This document shows, piece by piece, positions 1 through 10,189 of a stretch of DNA of 64,000 bases. Within the stretch, counting starts at the first letter, position 1. Every line of letters starts with the position of its first letter. The notes beneath the pieces were generated by a model that ran no database searches, had not been told where the DNA came from, and saw only the letters and a list, made by a program, of their open reading frames with translations. Both the position numbers and the translations under genes were made by a program. Source of the DNA: Micropterix aruncella (taxonomy: Eukaryota > Arthropoda > Insecta > Lepidoptera > Micropterigidae); NCBI GenBank assembly GCA_944548615.1, contig OX155951.1:16293502-16357501 (forward strand). Direction: 5' to 3'.

Positions 1-79
1 ATACTGAAAGGTTGTGTTACCTCGCAGGAACATGCAGACAACCTGCTCCAAACATGAAACTATATTAACCTTCTTAAGG

Positions 80-802
80 GGTATCTAGACGATCAAGCAT
101 GCTTGTTAAACATTTACGTCCTTGACAAGCATACTTGACGTGGCCTTATAACCCATTAAGCATGTTAGTCAAGCATGTTTACACTCAATTGCCGGAGCAG
201 CGCCTATGCGCAGCGCCGCGCAGTGTTTGTAAAGCCGTTTTGACCGTCTAGGGAGCCGTAAGCATGCTGGTCAAGCTTCGCTTCGCGGACTGGGAGGGGA
301 TCGCAAACCGCAGGAAATATGCAAATATATTTTTTTTATATAGGTACCAAACATGCCTAATTTTGTAGTTTTATACCATGGAGTCACGTTAATTAGACGT
401 TATTTACCCCCTTTGCCTACTGTATATGCAATAGCAATCCCACTTAATAAGTAAACTCTAGTCGCGCGTCGGGACTGACACGCACACATTTTTTTAAATC
501 CAAAAATGTCCTTAACCTAATCTTAACATTCCGTGTATTCTCAGAAATCGTGGAAAAATCATTACATTTCGATATTTCGGTAGGACAGACCCCATATCGG
601 TAGAAATACCGAAAATACGGAAGTTTTGAGACCACTGGACGTGAAATTCGTTGTAAAAATATAATTTTTCATCAAGCATTGTCCACAGCACGTAGTTTGC
701 TTTTTAAGTCATCAAGCTTAGTGTGTAGACGGTCGAAATTGCTTAACAAACACGAAAAATTCACGTGCTTGACAAGCATGCTTGATCGTCTAGTAGAGAG
801 CC
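80..802. mobile_element. MITE-like element, CAAGCATGCTTG family, copy 1
   Basis: A perfect 21-bp inverted repeat pairs 85-105 (begins ctagacgatcaag) with 773-793 (ends gatcgtctag). Each arm holds the 12-bp palindrome caagcatgcttg. Further subterminal copies of aagcatg/tcaagc motifs lie at 150-180, 240-275 and 700-750. An internal end-like motif (gaccgtctaggga) at 242-254 suggests a composite or nested element. A second copy at about 19012-19395 shares both the left subterminal block and the right block. There is no coding capacity. It is a non-autonomous DNA element by inference; I cannot assign a superfamily. Confidence 0.6.
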
Positions 803-809
803 CTTTATA

Positions 810-1505
810 AGCATTGATCAAAACTACGAATTGTAACGACGGGACTTCGGCTCCTCGTCTCGCCTCCGCCGATTAACCGCCGAACTTAACACAGTCCGTC
901 ACCTCAATTCGCCAGCAATATACATATTTTCCTAGCGCCATAGTAGCGACACCACCACGCACACCGTAATACATTAGTCGTGACGACTGAATAAATAAAT
1001 CGTCAAAAGCGTTTCAATAAACATTTACAATAATCTTTGAGGATACGTGAGGCAAAGGGAAAGTATATATTTACATAACGTAAAAAATATATTAAAGTAA
1101 ATATCATGGTCTATAAATTCGACGTAGCACTGGTATTGGTATACACTTAAAATTTTCTCATAAACGACAAAACGTCTGACAAAACGTGACTAGCAAAATA
1201 ATCGTGTATAGTTTGCAATATTGCGAATTGAATAGGTCATAATTTCGCAACTACAAACTTCCTGCTTTGTGTTAGTGACGACTTATTATGTTTATAATTA
1301 CGAGGTCAAAAATTTCTTGTATTATTTAGATTTTTGTCCATGCACCGTGCATCGCTAAAATAATACAGTACGATGTGAAAATTGTTCATGTTAAACAATT
1401 CATTTTTTATTTTGTGAATAATAGTTAGGTCGAATGATAAATGTTTTTTACACAGAAGCTCATTAAAAAAATGCCTTGCAGACGACCAGCGTAAAAGTTA
1501 TCTCT
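810..1505. other. No gene seen; AT-rich with a small GC-richer block
   Basis: No convincing ORF, RNA or repeat is visible. A GC-richer unique block at about 838-985 stands out from the AT-rich background but carries no recognisable motif set. Confidence 0.4.
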
Positions 1506-1510
1506 TTTAG

Positions 1511-2153
1511 ACCAAGAGGCAGCAACAAAAAAGCAAGAGTTTTGTAAAAGTTGATAATTTCAGATCAGACAGTATATTGGCCATAGAATCCGCAGGCCAG
1601 ACTGCGGGACATATGGCGCTGGCGTACTAGGAAAGGTGTAATTTTAATTAGTATCCTCAAAGTGTTTGGAAAAGCTGAAAATTCATCAGCAGACAGTGGA
1701 TACAATACAGAGCTCGAAACAAATGGTCAGTCTGTTTAATAATAGAATGCGTGGCGTCAGCATTACTCCATACATGTCACAAAAAAGTCCATTATATTGC
1801 GCGGCACATTAGGTCGATGCGTGATATAGCTACCGACCAATACGTACTAGCGTATTTGCCAGGGACTAGCGTATTTGGCAGGGACGTGCTGACGCCATGC
1901 ATTAAATTGTTAAGTAGTTTGACTATTTGTTTCATGTTTGCATGTTTGTATTGCATCCACTGTCTACTGATGAATTTTCAGCTTTTCCAAAATTTTTAAG
2001 AATACTAATTAAAATTACACCTTTTCTAATACGCCAGCGCCAGGTGTCCCGGAATCTGGCCTGCTACGGTCTATGTAATCTATGGTCAAAATACTGTCTG
2101 ATCTGAAAGTATCAGCTTTTACAAAACTCTTGCACTTTTTTGTCGCTGGCTCC
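1511..2153. mobile_element. Foldback (long inverted repeat) DNA element, copy 1
   Basis: The left arm (from about 1511) and right arm (to about 2153) are inverted copies of each other over some 250 bp: both carry the aaaactcttgca/tgcaagagtttt block, the cagatcagacagtat/atactgtctgatctg block, the gcgccagcg-type block and the tacatgtcacaaaa block. A short unique centre lies near 1800-1870. The 82-residue frame at 1751-1999 is a by-product of this structure. A truncated second copy lies at 17961-18369. A non-autonomous foldback or MITE element is inferred. Confidence 0.65.
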
Positions 2154-2179
2154 CCAACTATTTAGAAATATGTACGTAC

Positions 2180-2510
2180 GTAAATCACCCTGTAGCCTGT
2201 AGTGTCCGCTGTTGCGTTAGTCTTGCTTACACTGCATTATCTGCGATTATCTCTGGAATCGCCAATGTTAAATAATCGCTACTTTGCGATAGTTAGGCGA
2301 TGGCGCGCGATAAAGGGAGTAACCGCGCGACAGCAGCCACCCTCGTCAAGATTTAGATAGCGCGTCGCACGCCCGCTAAGTATCCCGTTCCATCCACTCG
2401 GCTCGCGTGTGTAAAGTTGCCGGGTTGGAAGCGTATTTGCTTACGCGGTACCCGGCCGAAACCAGTATGCGTAATGGCGGATAGTAATTAATCCGGACCG
2501 AATACAGCAT
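2180..2510. other. Unique GC-richer island, possible cis-regulatory sequence
   Basis: This block is clearly richer in GC than its surroundings, is not repeated elsewhere in the window and has no extended ORF. It holds several GATA-like words (gattatc, gataaa, gatag) and a TAATTA at 2487-2492. Such islands in insect intergenic DNA are often conserved non-coding elements, but conservation cannot be tested here. Confidence 0.2.
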
Positions 2511-2699
2511 AAAGCTGCACGGAATGTAAAACGAATTAATACCATACAGTACCGATGCTCAATGCAAACTTTCCGACCGGCTAAACTTACTACAGCTCAA
2601 TTGCAATATATACAGGACGAGTTTTTACCGCACGCTTTTATTAGGACGACCTGTATGTAACTATGTAATGGAATCTAAGGTAACTAATTTAATCATCTT

Positions 2700-2985
2700 C
2701 CAAGGATCGTAGCGTCATGAAAATTGGCAGCTGTATGTAGTTCTGATGACAATACAATAATATGGTACTGTCGAACTGATCTGATGATGGAGTCGGAAGA
2801 TATGAACTGGAACTTCATGATGGAACATCGTATCATAGCTGTGTTTGGACTTGTTAGCTTGTTGCTTAGAAAAGTCTTGGAATGTACTTTGACCACGATT
2901 AGGTTTCAAGGTCTGATGATGAAGCCGGAAGATAGGCACTGGCATTCCTTGATGTAATATCGTATCATAGCCGTGTGTAGGTGAA
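2700..2985. repeat. Degenerate direct repeat, about 133-bp period
   Basis: The stretch around 2778-2845 (ctgatgatggagtcggaaga...) recurs with substitutions at 2911-2980 (ctgatgatgaagccggaaga...), each followed by an atcgtatcatag block. Two imperfect units are visible. The overlapping small ORFs on both strands are explained by this repetition. Confidence 0.5.
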
Positions 2986-3042
2986 TGGCGTATCATAGCC
3001 CAAAAGCGTGTTTTTAGTGTTTTTTTTTAAACTATTAATTTT

Positions 3043-3295
3043 TATGCATAAGCGGCATCCTTGAAGTGGCGGGATCAGTACCGGCAAATAAGCAACTTTT
3101 GATTAAAAAATGTGGGAATAAGAAAAAAAGTATTTCTTTGAAATTTAGTATACATAGCGCTGAGTGCTCTGAGCCCTTTAGCGGTAGGTAAATATCACGA
3201 ATATTACTTATACGAGAAATTATATTTTACCTAGGTGCTGCTAAATGACGCAGCGCGCTCAACGCTTGTCAAACTTTTCTTCAAAAACTACAATG
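3043..3295. mobile_element. Palindromic MITE (ATCCTTGAAGTG family), truncated copy
   Basis: It matches the six-copy family described at 5971-6360: the left part has catccttgaagtgg, the caaataagcaacttttga block and a central gcggtaggtaaa...cgcagcgcgctcaacgctt palindrome. The right terminus (gattcaccc...aactcaccctg in intact copies) is missing after about 3290. Confidence 0.6.
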
Positions 3296-3299
3296 TTTT

Positions 3300-3820
3300 T
3301 TATTACTATTTATTTTTAATGTTAATCCAACTTGCATGTTGCAATTTCAATGTTTTGTTAAACTTGCTACAAATAACTATCGTCATCATTTGTAAAAATA
3401 ACGGTGTTTATCTAGTCTGCATCTCTTGCGCCAAAAACGATTCTCCATTCCGTTATATTCCGATTTCGTCCCGGTATACATATACAGGAACAGGATACTC
3501 CCCATGCAACGCGGATTAAAACGAATTCATCAAAACACATGCAATAATCCGATTTTCCGCAAGGCTAATCCGATTATTTTTTCAAGCTGATATGTATGAA
3601 ATTCGATTATGATATTGGCGTATATGGTAAATTTTATTTCAATACAGACAAAGAGCAATCCCTCAACAGATGATGTGATAATATGAAACAAGATAATATG
3701 AAAACCTTTATGCGTATTAGCTCGATGCATAATTGTTTAAATTTCCAAGATGATCTCAACCGCTTCGCTATTTATTGCGTTCTGAATCGCCTATAGCACA
3801 GTAAATATATAGCTAAAGCA
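3300..3820. other. No gene seen
   Basis: AT-rich sequence with only short chance frames. Nothing recognisable was found on either strand. Confidence 0.4.
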
Positions 3821-3824
3821 GTAT

Positions 3825-4972
3825 GGAAGCTATGTACGTACAAACGTTCGAAACGAACGCACGCCTCAACAAAAATCTAAGCAATTGTCGCAATGCATGA
3901 TTTGCGAAAAATTCATACATGTACCCCAAAACCTCAAAATCATTTATTATTTAATATGCAATGTAACTGCACAACTATACAACATAAAACTCAAGCTAAA
4001 TATCTCGGTCTCGTATTTAATAACACCCTTAAATGGGATGCTCATGTAAACGATGTGGCGACTAAAGTAAGGAGACTTATATACGTGTTTAAGTTACTTC
4101 GGAACGTGTTAGACTTAAAATCTCTCAAAAATGTCTACCATGCCCTTGCAAATAGTCTAATTTCATACGGTATCCTAGGTTGGGGAGGGTCTACACGTAA
4201 TGTTTTAAATCCGCTTATGACAGCGCAGAAGGCGCTGCTTCGGGTTATTGCCAAAAAGCCTCGAAGGTACCCCTCAAATGACTTGTTTGCAGAGCTGAAG
4301 ATATTAGACATCAGGCAGGTATTTGCAAAGACAGTCTTTCTTAACTACATAAAAAGTAAAGATATTCACGTTAAAGCTGAGCATAAAATTTCAACGAGGA
4401 GCGCCACAACCTGTAAACACATTGTACAGAAAACCCGAACATCCTTCGCCCAAAGACACTTTGGCTTTATAGGGCCAAAAATGTATAACCATCTAAAAGA
4501 ATCGATAAAAACATGCCAAAACACTAAGTCAATCCAATTAAAATCTAAAATTACACAACATTTACTTCAACTTGGTAGAAATGAGGTGGAAAAGGCTATA
4601 AGTCATATTTTAAAGTAAAGGTCTGCATATTGTTGTCATACATTGCACTACACTTTATATTTTAATACTATTTATTTATTTGTTTTACAAAGTTCATATT
4701 GACATTTTATATTAATATTTATTTCCATGACCATGGTATATCAATATTTTAAATATAATTATAAGTTTAATTTGCATTCGCTTATCTATTTTCTATTTTA
4801 TCATATTTGTATTTTTCATTTTAATATTATGAGCACATGAATAAATCTTTGCCATACATAGAGTTTTCCTTGGTACGGGCTATGGCCTAGTTAGGCAGAT
4901 TCTGCAACTAATACAATTGTAAATTTATATTTTTGAATGAATAAAATTATTATTATTATTATTATTATTATA
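3825..4972 (+). pseudogene. 5'-truncated CR1/Zenon-like non-LTR retrotransposon (RT C-terminus)
   Basis: An open frame of 241 residues at 3893-4618 matches the thumb and C-terminal part of a non-LTR reverse transcriptase: KYLGLVFNNTLKWDAHV near residues 37-53, ALANSLISYGILGWGG near 84-99, then the QKALLRVIA and LKILDIRQVF motifs. Just upstream (about 3840-3892) a related sequence (NARLNKNLSNC) sits in another frame, so the frame is broken there. The endonuclease and catalytic RT motifs are absent. The 3' UTR (4619-4935) ends in a TTA microsatellite at 4946-4971, as LINE tails often do. It lies directly upstream of a second copy of the same family. Family placement (CR1-like against Jockey-like) is inferred from motif similarity. 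Confidence 0.75.
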
Positions 4973-5604
4973 TTATACGCTAAGGTAGTCCTACTCTACT
5001 ACTATAATCATGACAATTATCATCTATATTCAACACACCATAAAGGAACACGAGTAACAACAACCAGACAGCACTTAATCCAAAAAAAGAGAAAAAGTTT
5101 TGCACAAAAACACTTCCCTTACATTGCTCCTCGACTGTTCAACAAAATGAATAGTGTTTTACCTGCAGGATTGAAATCTAGGAATAGTCACGGCGTAACG
5201 AAAAACCTAACTAAGTCACTTTTGACTATGGGTCGACATGAAACGGAGACATTAATAACATATATATTAAAATAGTGCACGATTTGTGAGATATATGTAT
5301 ATATATATATATAGTATTATTTTATATATATCTATAACGTATATATTTATTTATATATGTATGTATATATTTATATGTATGTACCTAAATTTAATATTAT
5401 TACGCTTTCTTATTCTATTTTTAACTTCTCAAATGTACCATATTAATATACAAAGATGTATTACAGCTAGTTACGTAAACCACTATACTTTTTTTTATAT
5501 TAAGCCTACCTTAGTACTGGCGAGGCCTAGTTAGGATGGCTTTGAATTTTTAAAATTAATGTAATATTATTGATAAATAAAGAATTTTGAATTTGAATTT
5601 GAAT
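4973..5604 (+). pseudogene. Second 5'-truncated CR1/Zenon-like LINE 3' end
   Basis: The frame to 5275 encodes a C-terminus homologous to the preceding element: KSFAQKHFPYIAPRLFNKM parallels its TSFAQRHFGFIGPKMYNHL, and GRHETETLITYILK parallels GRNEVEKAISHILK. The 3' UTRs are also related (ggcctagttagg in both). This copy ends at 5583-5604 with tandem TTTGAA units after an AATAAA, a typical CR1-type tail. The reading frame's first residues come from the TTA microsatellite of the upstream copy, not from the gene. Confidence 0.75.
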
Positions 5605-5970
5605 GCTGTCCAGTCGCAAGTGCCGCCTCGAGGCGAGTGGTTATGTTTTGCGTTTTATTCGGGCTTTTACAATAACTATGTCCTGGTTAATTTGATGTGC
5701 AATCAGTATTTTTGATATATAAAATTATTTAATTGATGGTGATAAGTTTTTTGATTTATAATAACGAAGAATAAAGACCTCTTAAAATATTGATGTTTTA
5801 ACCAAATTTTATTTGTAAAGTAATTAATTATTTCGATTATTTGATCATAATAGAAGCCTAGAACAAGAGGGAAATTATGAAAACCACGATATTGTTAGTA
5901 TTTATCCACAAAATCGACCGTCTGGCTTCCGAGCGGTTAAAAGACTCCTAAATTATGTTTTATTGCATAC

Positions 5971-6360
5971 AGAGTGAGTTTTTAATTAGTGACATCCTTG
6001 AAGTGGGTAAATCAGTACGAGCAAATAAGCAACTTTTGACAGAAAAAACGAGACAAATACTTTTTTTTTCGAAACAAAGTATTTTTTGTTTTGAAAAAAT
6101 AGTATAAAAAGTGTTGAGCGCGGTGCGCCATCTAGCGGTAGGTAAAATATCGTGAATCTTGTTTAATTACGATATTTTACTTATTGCTAGATGGCGCAGC
6201 GCGCTCAACGCTTGACAAAAAATTTTATCAGTCAAGTTTTTAATTTTTACTAAAAAAAACTACTAAAAAAAGTTTTGCCGATTTTTTTAGTCAAAATTGT
6301 TTTTTTGCTCCTATTGATTCACCCACTTCAAGGATGTAACTAATTAAAAACTCACCCTGT
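5971..6360. mobile_element. Palindromic MITE (ATCCTTGAAGTG family), full-length copy
   Basis: The terminal inverted repeats exceed 40 bp: agagtgagtttttaattagt at the left and its inverted counterpart ending aactcaccctg at the right. The whole 390 bp is nearly palindromic, with ctagcggtaggtaaaatatc facing gatattttacttattgctag in the centre. Related copies are at 3043, 12058, 13307, 20447 and 51693. There is no ORF. In several copies the ends are flanked by TA-type sequence, suggesting a Tc1/mariner-type origin (inference). Confidence 0.75.
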
Positions 6361-7190
6361 TGACTATTAAAACACTGTTATGACCGGCCGAAACTTGAAT
6401 TATGCTCACAAGTGTGGAACCCCTTATATGGCATTAATGTAAACAGAACAGAACGATTTCAGAATAAATACATGAAGTATTTAAATTAAAGGTCCTACGT
6501 CACATGTAACAGTCATACATACATGGCTAATTTCCATAACATTACATCACTGGCAGATCCAAGGACGTTACCACGATTTAGTCTTTCTTCACAAAAATCA
6601 GTAATAATGAATTAAACTGCAATGATATAGTCCAGCTAATATGTACAATTCTGGACCCCTTTCAGAACGACAAGACAGCCCACATTATTTCACCTGAGTC
6701 AACATCCAGCAACAACAATAATTACGGACAGAACTCATTCATAATCCGTGTTTGCACGTGTGTACGATGATCGGTATGCATCAATCGATATATTGGCCGA
6801 ATCGAACAACGGATTCAAAAAGTTGTTGAAGAGGGCGATATTTATTGTTATTGTAATAATATATTAAGAGTCCCTATCAATTTCGCCGCACGCTTAGTTT
6901 AGGTATTTTCAGAGCAGCGCAGGTGTCGCCGTTCGAACTATCGTAGTCAAATGAAGAGATACGGGCGCAGCGGCAACAAACAATCTTGATCCGCGACCGA
7001 TTATCAGCACTCAAGTAGTATGTAAAATTAGTAAAAAATATGTTGTATAACATCTCAACGTTATTATATGTGACTCGATAAATTGTTACCTACTAAAAAA
7101 ATATATTTGTCATTAAAAGTTTGAATATTTTTTGTTTGGACATACATAATAATAACAGAAAATAAAAATTTCGTCACATATTATGGTTAT
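6361..7190. other. No gene seen
   Basis: Unique AT-rich DNA. A short GC-richer segment near 6880-6990 has no ORF or repeat that I recognise. Confidence 0.4.
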
Positions 7191-7197
7191 CATTTCT

Positions 7198-7418
7198 TGT
7201 TTATACTCTTTATTGTGAAAATATGGGCGGGTTTATTGTCATTAATCTTTTACAACCAACCCTACTATGACGTGTTATATGTATGTATGCGTGTAACATG
7301 TCTGTAAGTGTGTGTCTTGTTATTGTATTCCATCGACAGAATCGAAAATGCAATTCCGTTAATTAGATCCTAACGGAAAATAGTGACCCAGTCGGGAATC
7401 GAACCCGGGACCTTACAA
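7198..7418 (-). mobile_element. tRNA-derived SINE, 5'-truncated copy
   Basis: On the minus strand this contains a perfect B-box-like motif (ggttcgattcc) followed by a tRNA-unrelated body with tcgattctgtcgatgg, an aataacaagacacacac block and a terminal cacaataaagagta. The same order occurs at 37426-37704 on the plus strand, and a third fragment lies near 62622-62675. The A-box half is missing here. Transcription by RNA polymerase III and mobilisation by a partner LINE are known for the class, not shown. Confidence 0.7.
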
Positions 7419-7539
7419 TGTAAGATCAGAAATATAAAATACCGCCATTAATCTGTTATATTTTTTTATGACCTAGCGAATAGTGAGGTTGGCATTTACA
7501 AAGTATGTATATAGTATTATAAGTTATTGTTGCAACTAT

Positions 7540-8345
7540 AAAACAAAATATAATACAACCAGAATATATGTTGAATGAAAACAAGCACGCTTCTTTACGA
7601 GAGGCGCTGAACTAATATTTTCACGTCGTTTGCAAGTGTTGGAGAAATTTGATGCTGTTAAAAGACACCTTCTTAGTTCCAGCCATAAAGCGCTTTCTGC
7701 TTGTAATATCGTATCTCTTTCAATTTCGTGACGGTCCTTTATTTGTTGTTTCATATTTTCCAAAAACAGCTCCTTGGCTATTTCATACTCATCCGATGAC
7801 ATGTCTGGCTTTTGACATGCTTCCCCGTAGTCACTACTATCGGCGTTGAATAAAAGACGTATTTTTGCTTTGTTGTCTTCGTCCTAGTATTCTGCATAAG
7901 TTTCTGCTGTTCAATTTTTTTCGCATTAGTAGATGGGCTTTTATCAAAAATTGTTTTATGTAGTTTATATATCAATGTTCCCGTATTATACACCACTACT
8001 ACCACGTAACACCTTAGTTTGTAGGAATCTTTCAAAGCAAAATTAATGCGTTTTACTCCAATAAATTTTGCGACGATAGCATTGAATTGTCCAGCTCTGT
8101 TGATGTTTAAATTGTATAGGAGACTTCGAGCATGATATTCGAAGTTGGAGGTATTTGAATTTAATTTCCGCAGTAAAGTGTTTACTGTGGGGACACTGCT
8201 TGGATCTAGTTTTTTTCAGCTGTGCAGAAATAGTTTTCAAAATTTGTGTGTTCTCAAATATATGCTTCGGACTGTTTAAAATGTCGTTTTGTAGATTATT
8301 TATCTGTCTACCAAGGGAAGATTTTGCGCTTTCCTGTATCAAACT
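7540..8345 (-). pseudogene. Mutator-like / YqaJ-domain transposon protein remnant
   Basis: Reading the minus strand, pieces in shifting frames add up to one protein: ARSLLYNLNINRAGQFNAIV...KFIG (about 8130-8050), FALKDSYKLRCYVVVVVYNTGT (about 8046-7975), then SDYGEACQKPDMSSDEYEIA and, at the C-terminal end, ESALWLELRRCLLTASNF (about 7700-7630). The last motif resembles the start of YqaJ-type exonuclease-like domains, and the upstream NDILNSPKHIF resembles insect proteins annotated as Mutator-like transposase. At least two frameshifts (near 7860 and 8040) and a truncated end show it is dead. The assignment comes from motif memory. Confidence 0.5.
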
Positions 8346-8579
8346 GCCGATTTAACGGATATCCGTAGACGTTTGAGTCGATCACTATTGAGCGGTCTTC
8401 GTTCACCAATTGGCATCGATGTATCTTTCGTCAAATTCAAGTTCTTTTCATTATAGTTGCGTAATAAATAATTGCTACATTCAATTTATTCGACAGTAAC
8501 ATTTTGACAGGCTCGGCTTTCCAAGTTGTACTGAAGTTGTACGTTAAGTTGTACTGAAGCATAGAATTTATTCGGCATC

Positions 8580-9870
8580 TTGGAGTCTACAAGTGTATTT
8601 ATTCACGAATCATTCGAGCGCGTGTGGGTGGACAAAATCGCGGAAATAACAGCTGGTAGAGACAAGTTGAGACGATTACAGAACATCGGAAAAACGAGAT
8701 GGTGGGCCAAAGACAAAGCATTGACAACCATCATGGAGAAAATTCGATACGTTGCGTTGATAAAGACTCTAAGTGCCATATCTTTGAGCACGGAGTTCGA
8801 GCCAAAGGTTTCATTTCATACAAAGCATTGATGGATTCCTTTCTTAAATTTGAAACAATTCTGACAGCCTGCGCTTCAAGAAAATATTCGATTTATCAAC
8901 CCCTGTAAGCTTATACCTGCAAACTCCTACACTAGACTACCTTAAAGCTTGGGGATTTATCAAAACTTTGGAGAAGAATTTGTGGAAACAATTAGATCAT
9001 TTTGACGACATTTTCAGTGCTGCAAGTTTGTTTGAATCCCAGGTCCAAGAATTAATTCAAGTCGAAAACGTTGATGTTGAAATACAGACCACACTGCCAT
9101 TACGGAGAACATCTAGAAAACCGATGATGAAAAAAGAAAAAAGATGAGTTATGTCAAGATGAAATTGGACTGCTATCTGCGGACCCAAATAAATTTTCTC
9201 TATTATCGTATACAAGATCATCATCAACACGACTCTAGTTAAAATAGATGAAAAATTCAACTGCAATGAGCATTTAATGAAGGATGTCGCTTGTTTGGAT
9301 CCGAAAAACTTCCACGAAATTTGACAAAAACGGAATTCCTGATGATGCATTAAAGTCAATCGCATCTATTGCCAATGTTGATCGAGAATTACTTTCAAAA
9401 GAACTCGAATCTTTTGCAAAAAGTTTTAAAGAACTTTCTAAAACTATTTGGGACGAACACATTTCACTTAGGGAGCATCACACAAAGGATTCAGATTCTC
9501 AGATTGAGAAAGAAGATCAAGAGGAGGAAGAAGAGGTTCCGATGCTTGCCGAAGTTGCATACCATGTGCATGTAAACTTTTGTCTGAGTATAATATGCAC
9601 ATAAGTACGAACTCCAACTTATACGTAGCTTATTGTACAATACTCACAATGTCATTTACGCAAGTGACTCGCGAGAGACGATTTTCAGCACTGAAGCGCA
9701 TTAAGACCAGGCTTCGTTCCCTACTAGGTCAAGAACTGCTAGATTCATTGATTATTCTGAATACTGAATCGGATCTTATCAAGGATGACTAGGATATCAG
9801 TTTTTACGAAAGAGTTATTGACAATTTAGCTGAAACTTCTCCTCTTTTAAAAAAAATGCTGATTGGATAA
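8580..9870 (+). pseudogene. hAT-family transposase remnant (ZMYM1/TTF-type relative)
   Basis: Successive frames on the plus strand read in order: LQNIGKTRWWAKDKAL and LIKTLSAISLSTEFEPKVSF (8660-8815), LMDSFLKFETILTAC (8828-8872), DYLKAWGFIKTLEKNL...HFDDIFSAA (8930-9030), IPDDALKSIASIANVDRELL (9327-9386), and the C-terminal hAT dimerisation region SFTQVTRERRFSALKRIKTR (9652-9711), then LRSLLGQELLDSLI. Frameshifts near 8815, 8910, 9140 and 9570 disrupt it. Element DNA continues to a hAT-type terminus at 10188. The 5' terminus was not found; the YqaJ remnant lies immediately upstream in opposite orientation. Residue order and motif content make the hAT call strong. Confidence 0.75.
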
Positions 9871-10040
9871 TACATTATCAATTAGTTAATTGAACTTTCT
9901 ATATAAAAATATATAAAAATGTATGTCTTATTTTAACAAGTTATTGGTCCTCTAGCTGAAACTTCTCCTCTTTTATTTTTGTTTTTGATGGGATAGTTAT
10001 AAATAACTAAACTTTTTTCATAAAAATGTATGTCTTTGAA
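9828..10040 (+). repeat. Tandem duplication, about 127-bp period, in hAT 3' region
   Basis: The segment starting tagctgaaacttctcctctt at about 9826 recurs at about 9953, and both are followed by a diverged body ending in aaaatgtatgtctt. The duplication spans the end of the transposase remnant and its 3' UTR. Confidence 0.6.
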
Positions 10041-10164
10041 ATTAAAAACTTCCTAAAATTCGTGCCTATTTGATTATTATTATCATTTGGTTTATTGGTT
10101 GACCTGATGGTATCACTTGATCCTAGGCGCGCGGCGGGCCCCTAAAGTCATAATCCCACCCGGG

Positions 10165-10188
10165 CCCCTTAGGCCCAGTCCGACCCTG
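10165..10188 (+). repeat. hAT 3' terminal inverted repeat
   Basis: Read from the other strand the end is cagggtcggactgggcctaa, a CAG-initiated terminus of the type seen in hAT elements. It closes the remnant that encodes the transposase at 8580-9870. The partner repeat was not seen upstream. Confidence 0.5.
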
Positions 10189-10189
10189 C

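Noticed and set aside
7380..7420. Functional tRNA gene on the minus strand
   Set aside because: Only a B box is present; the same sequence continues into a body shared with 37426-37704, so it is a SINE.
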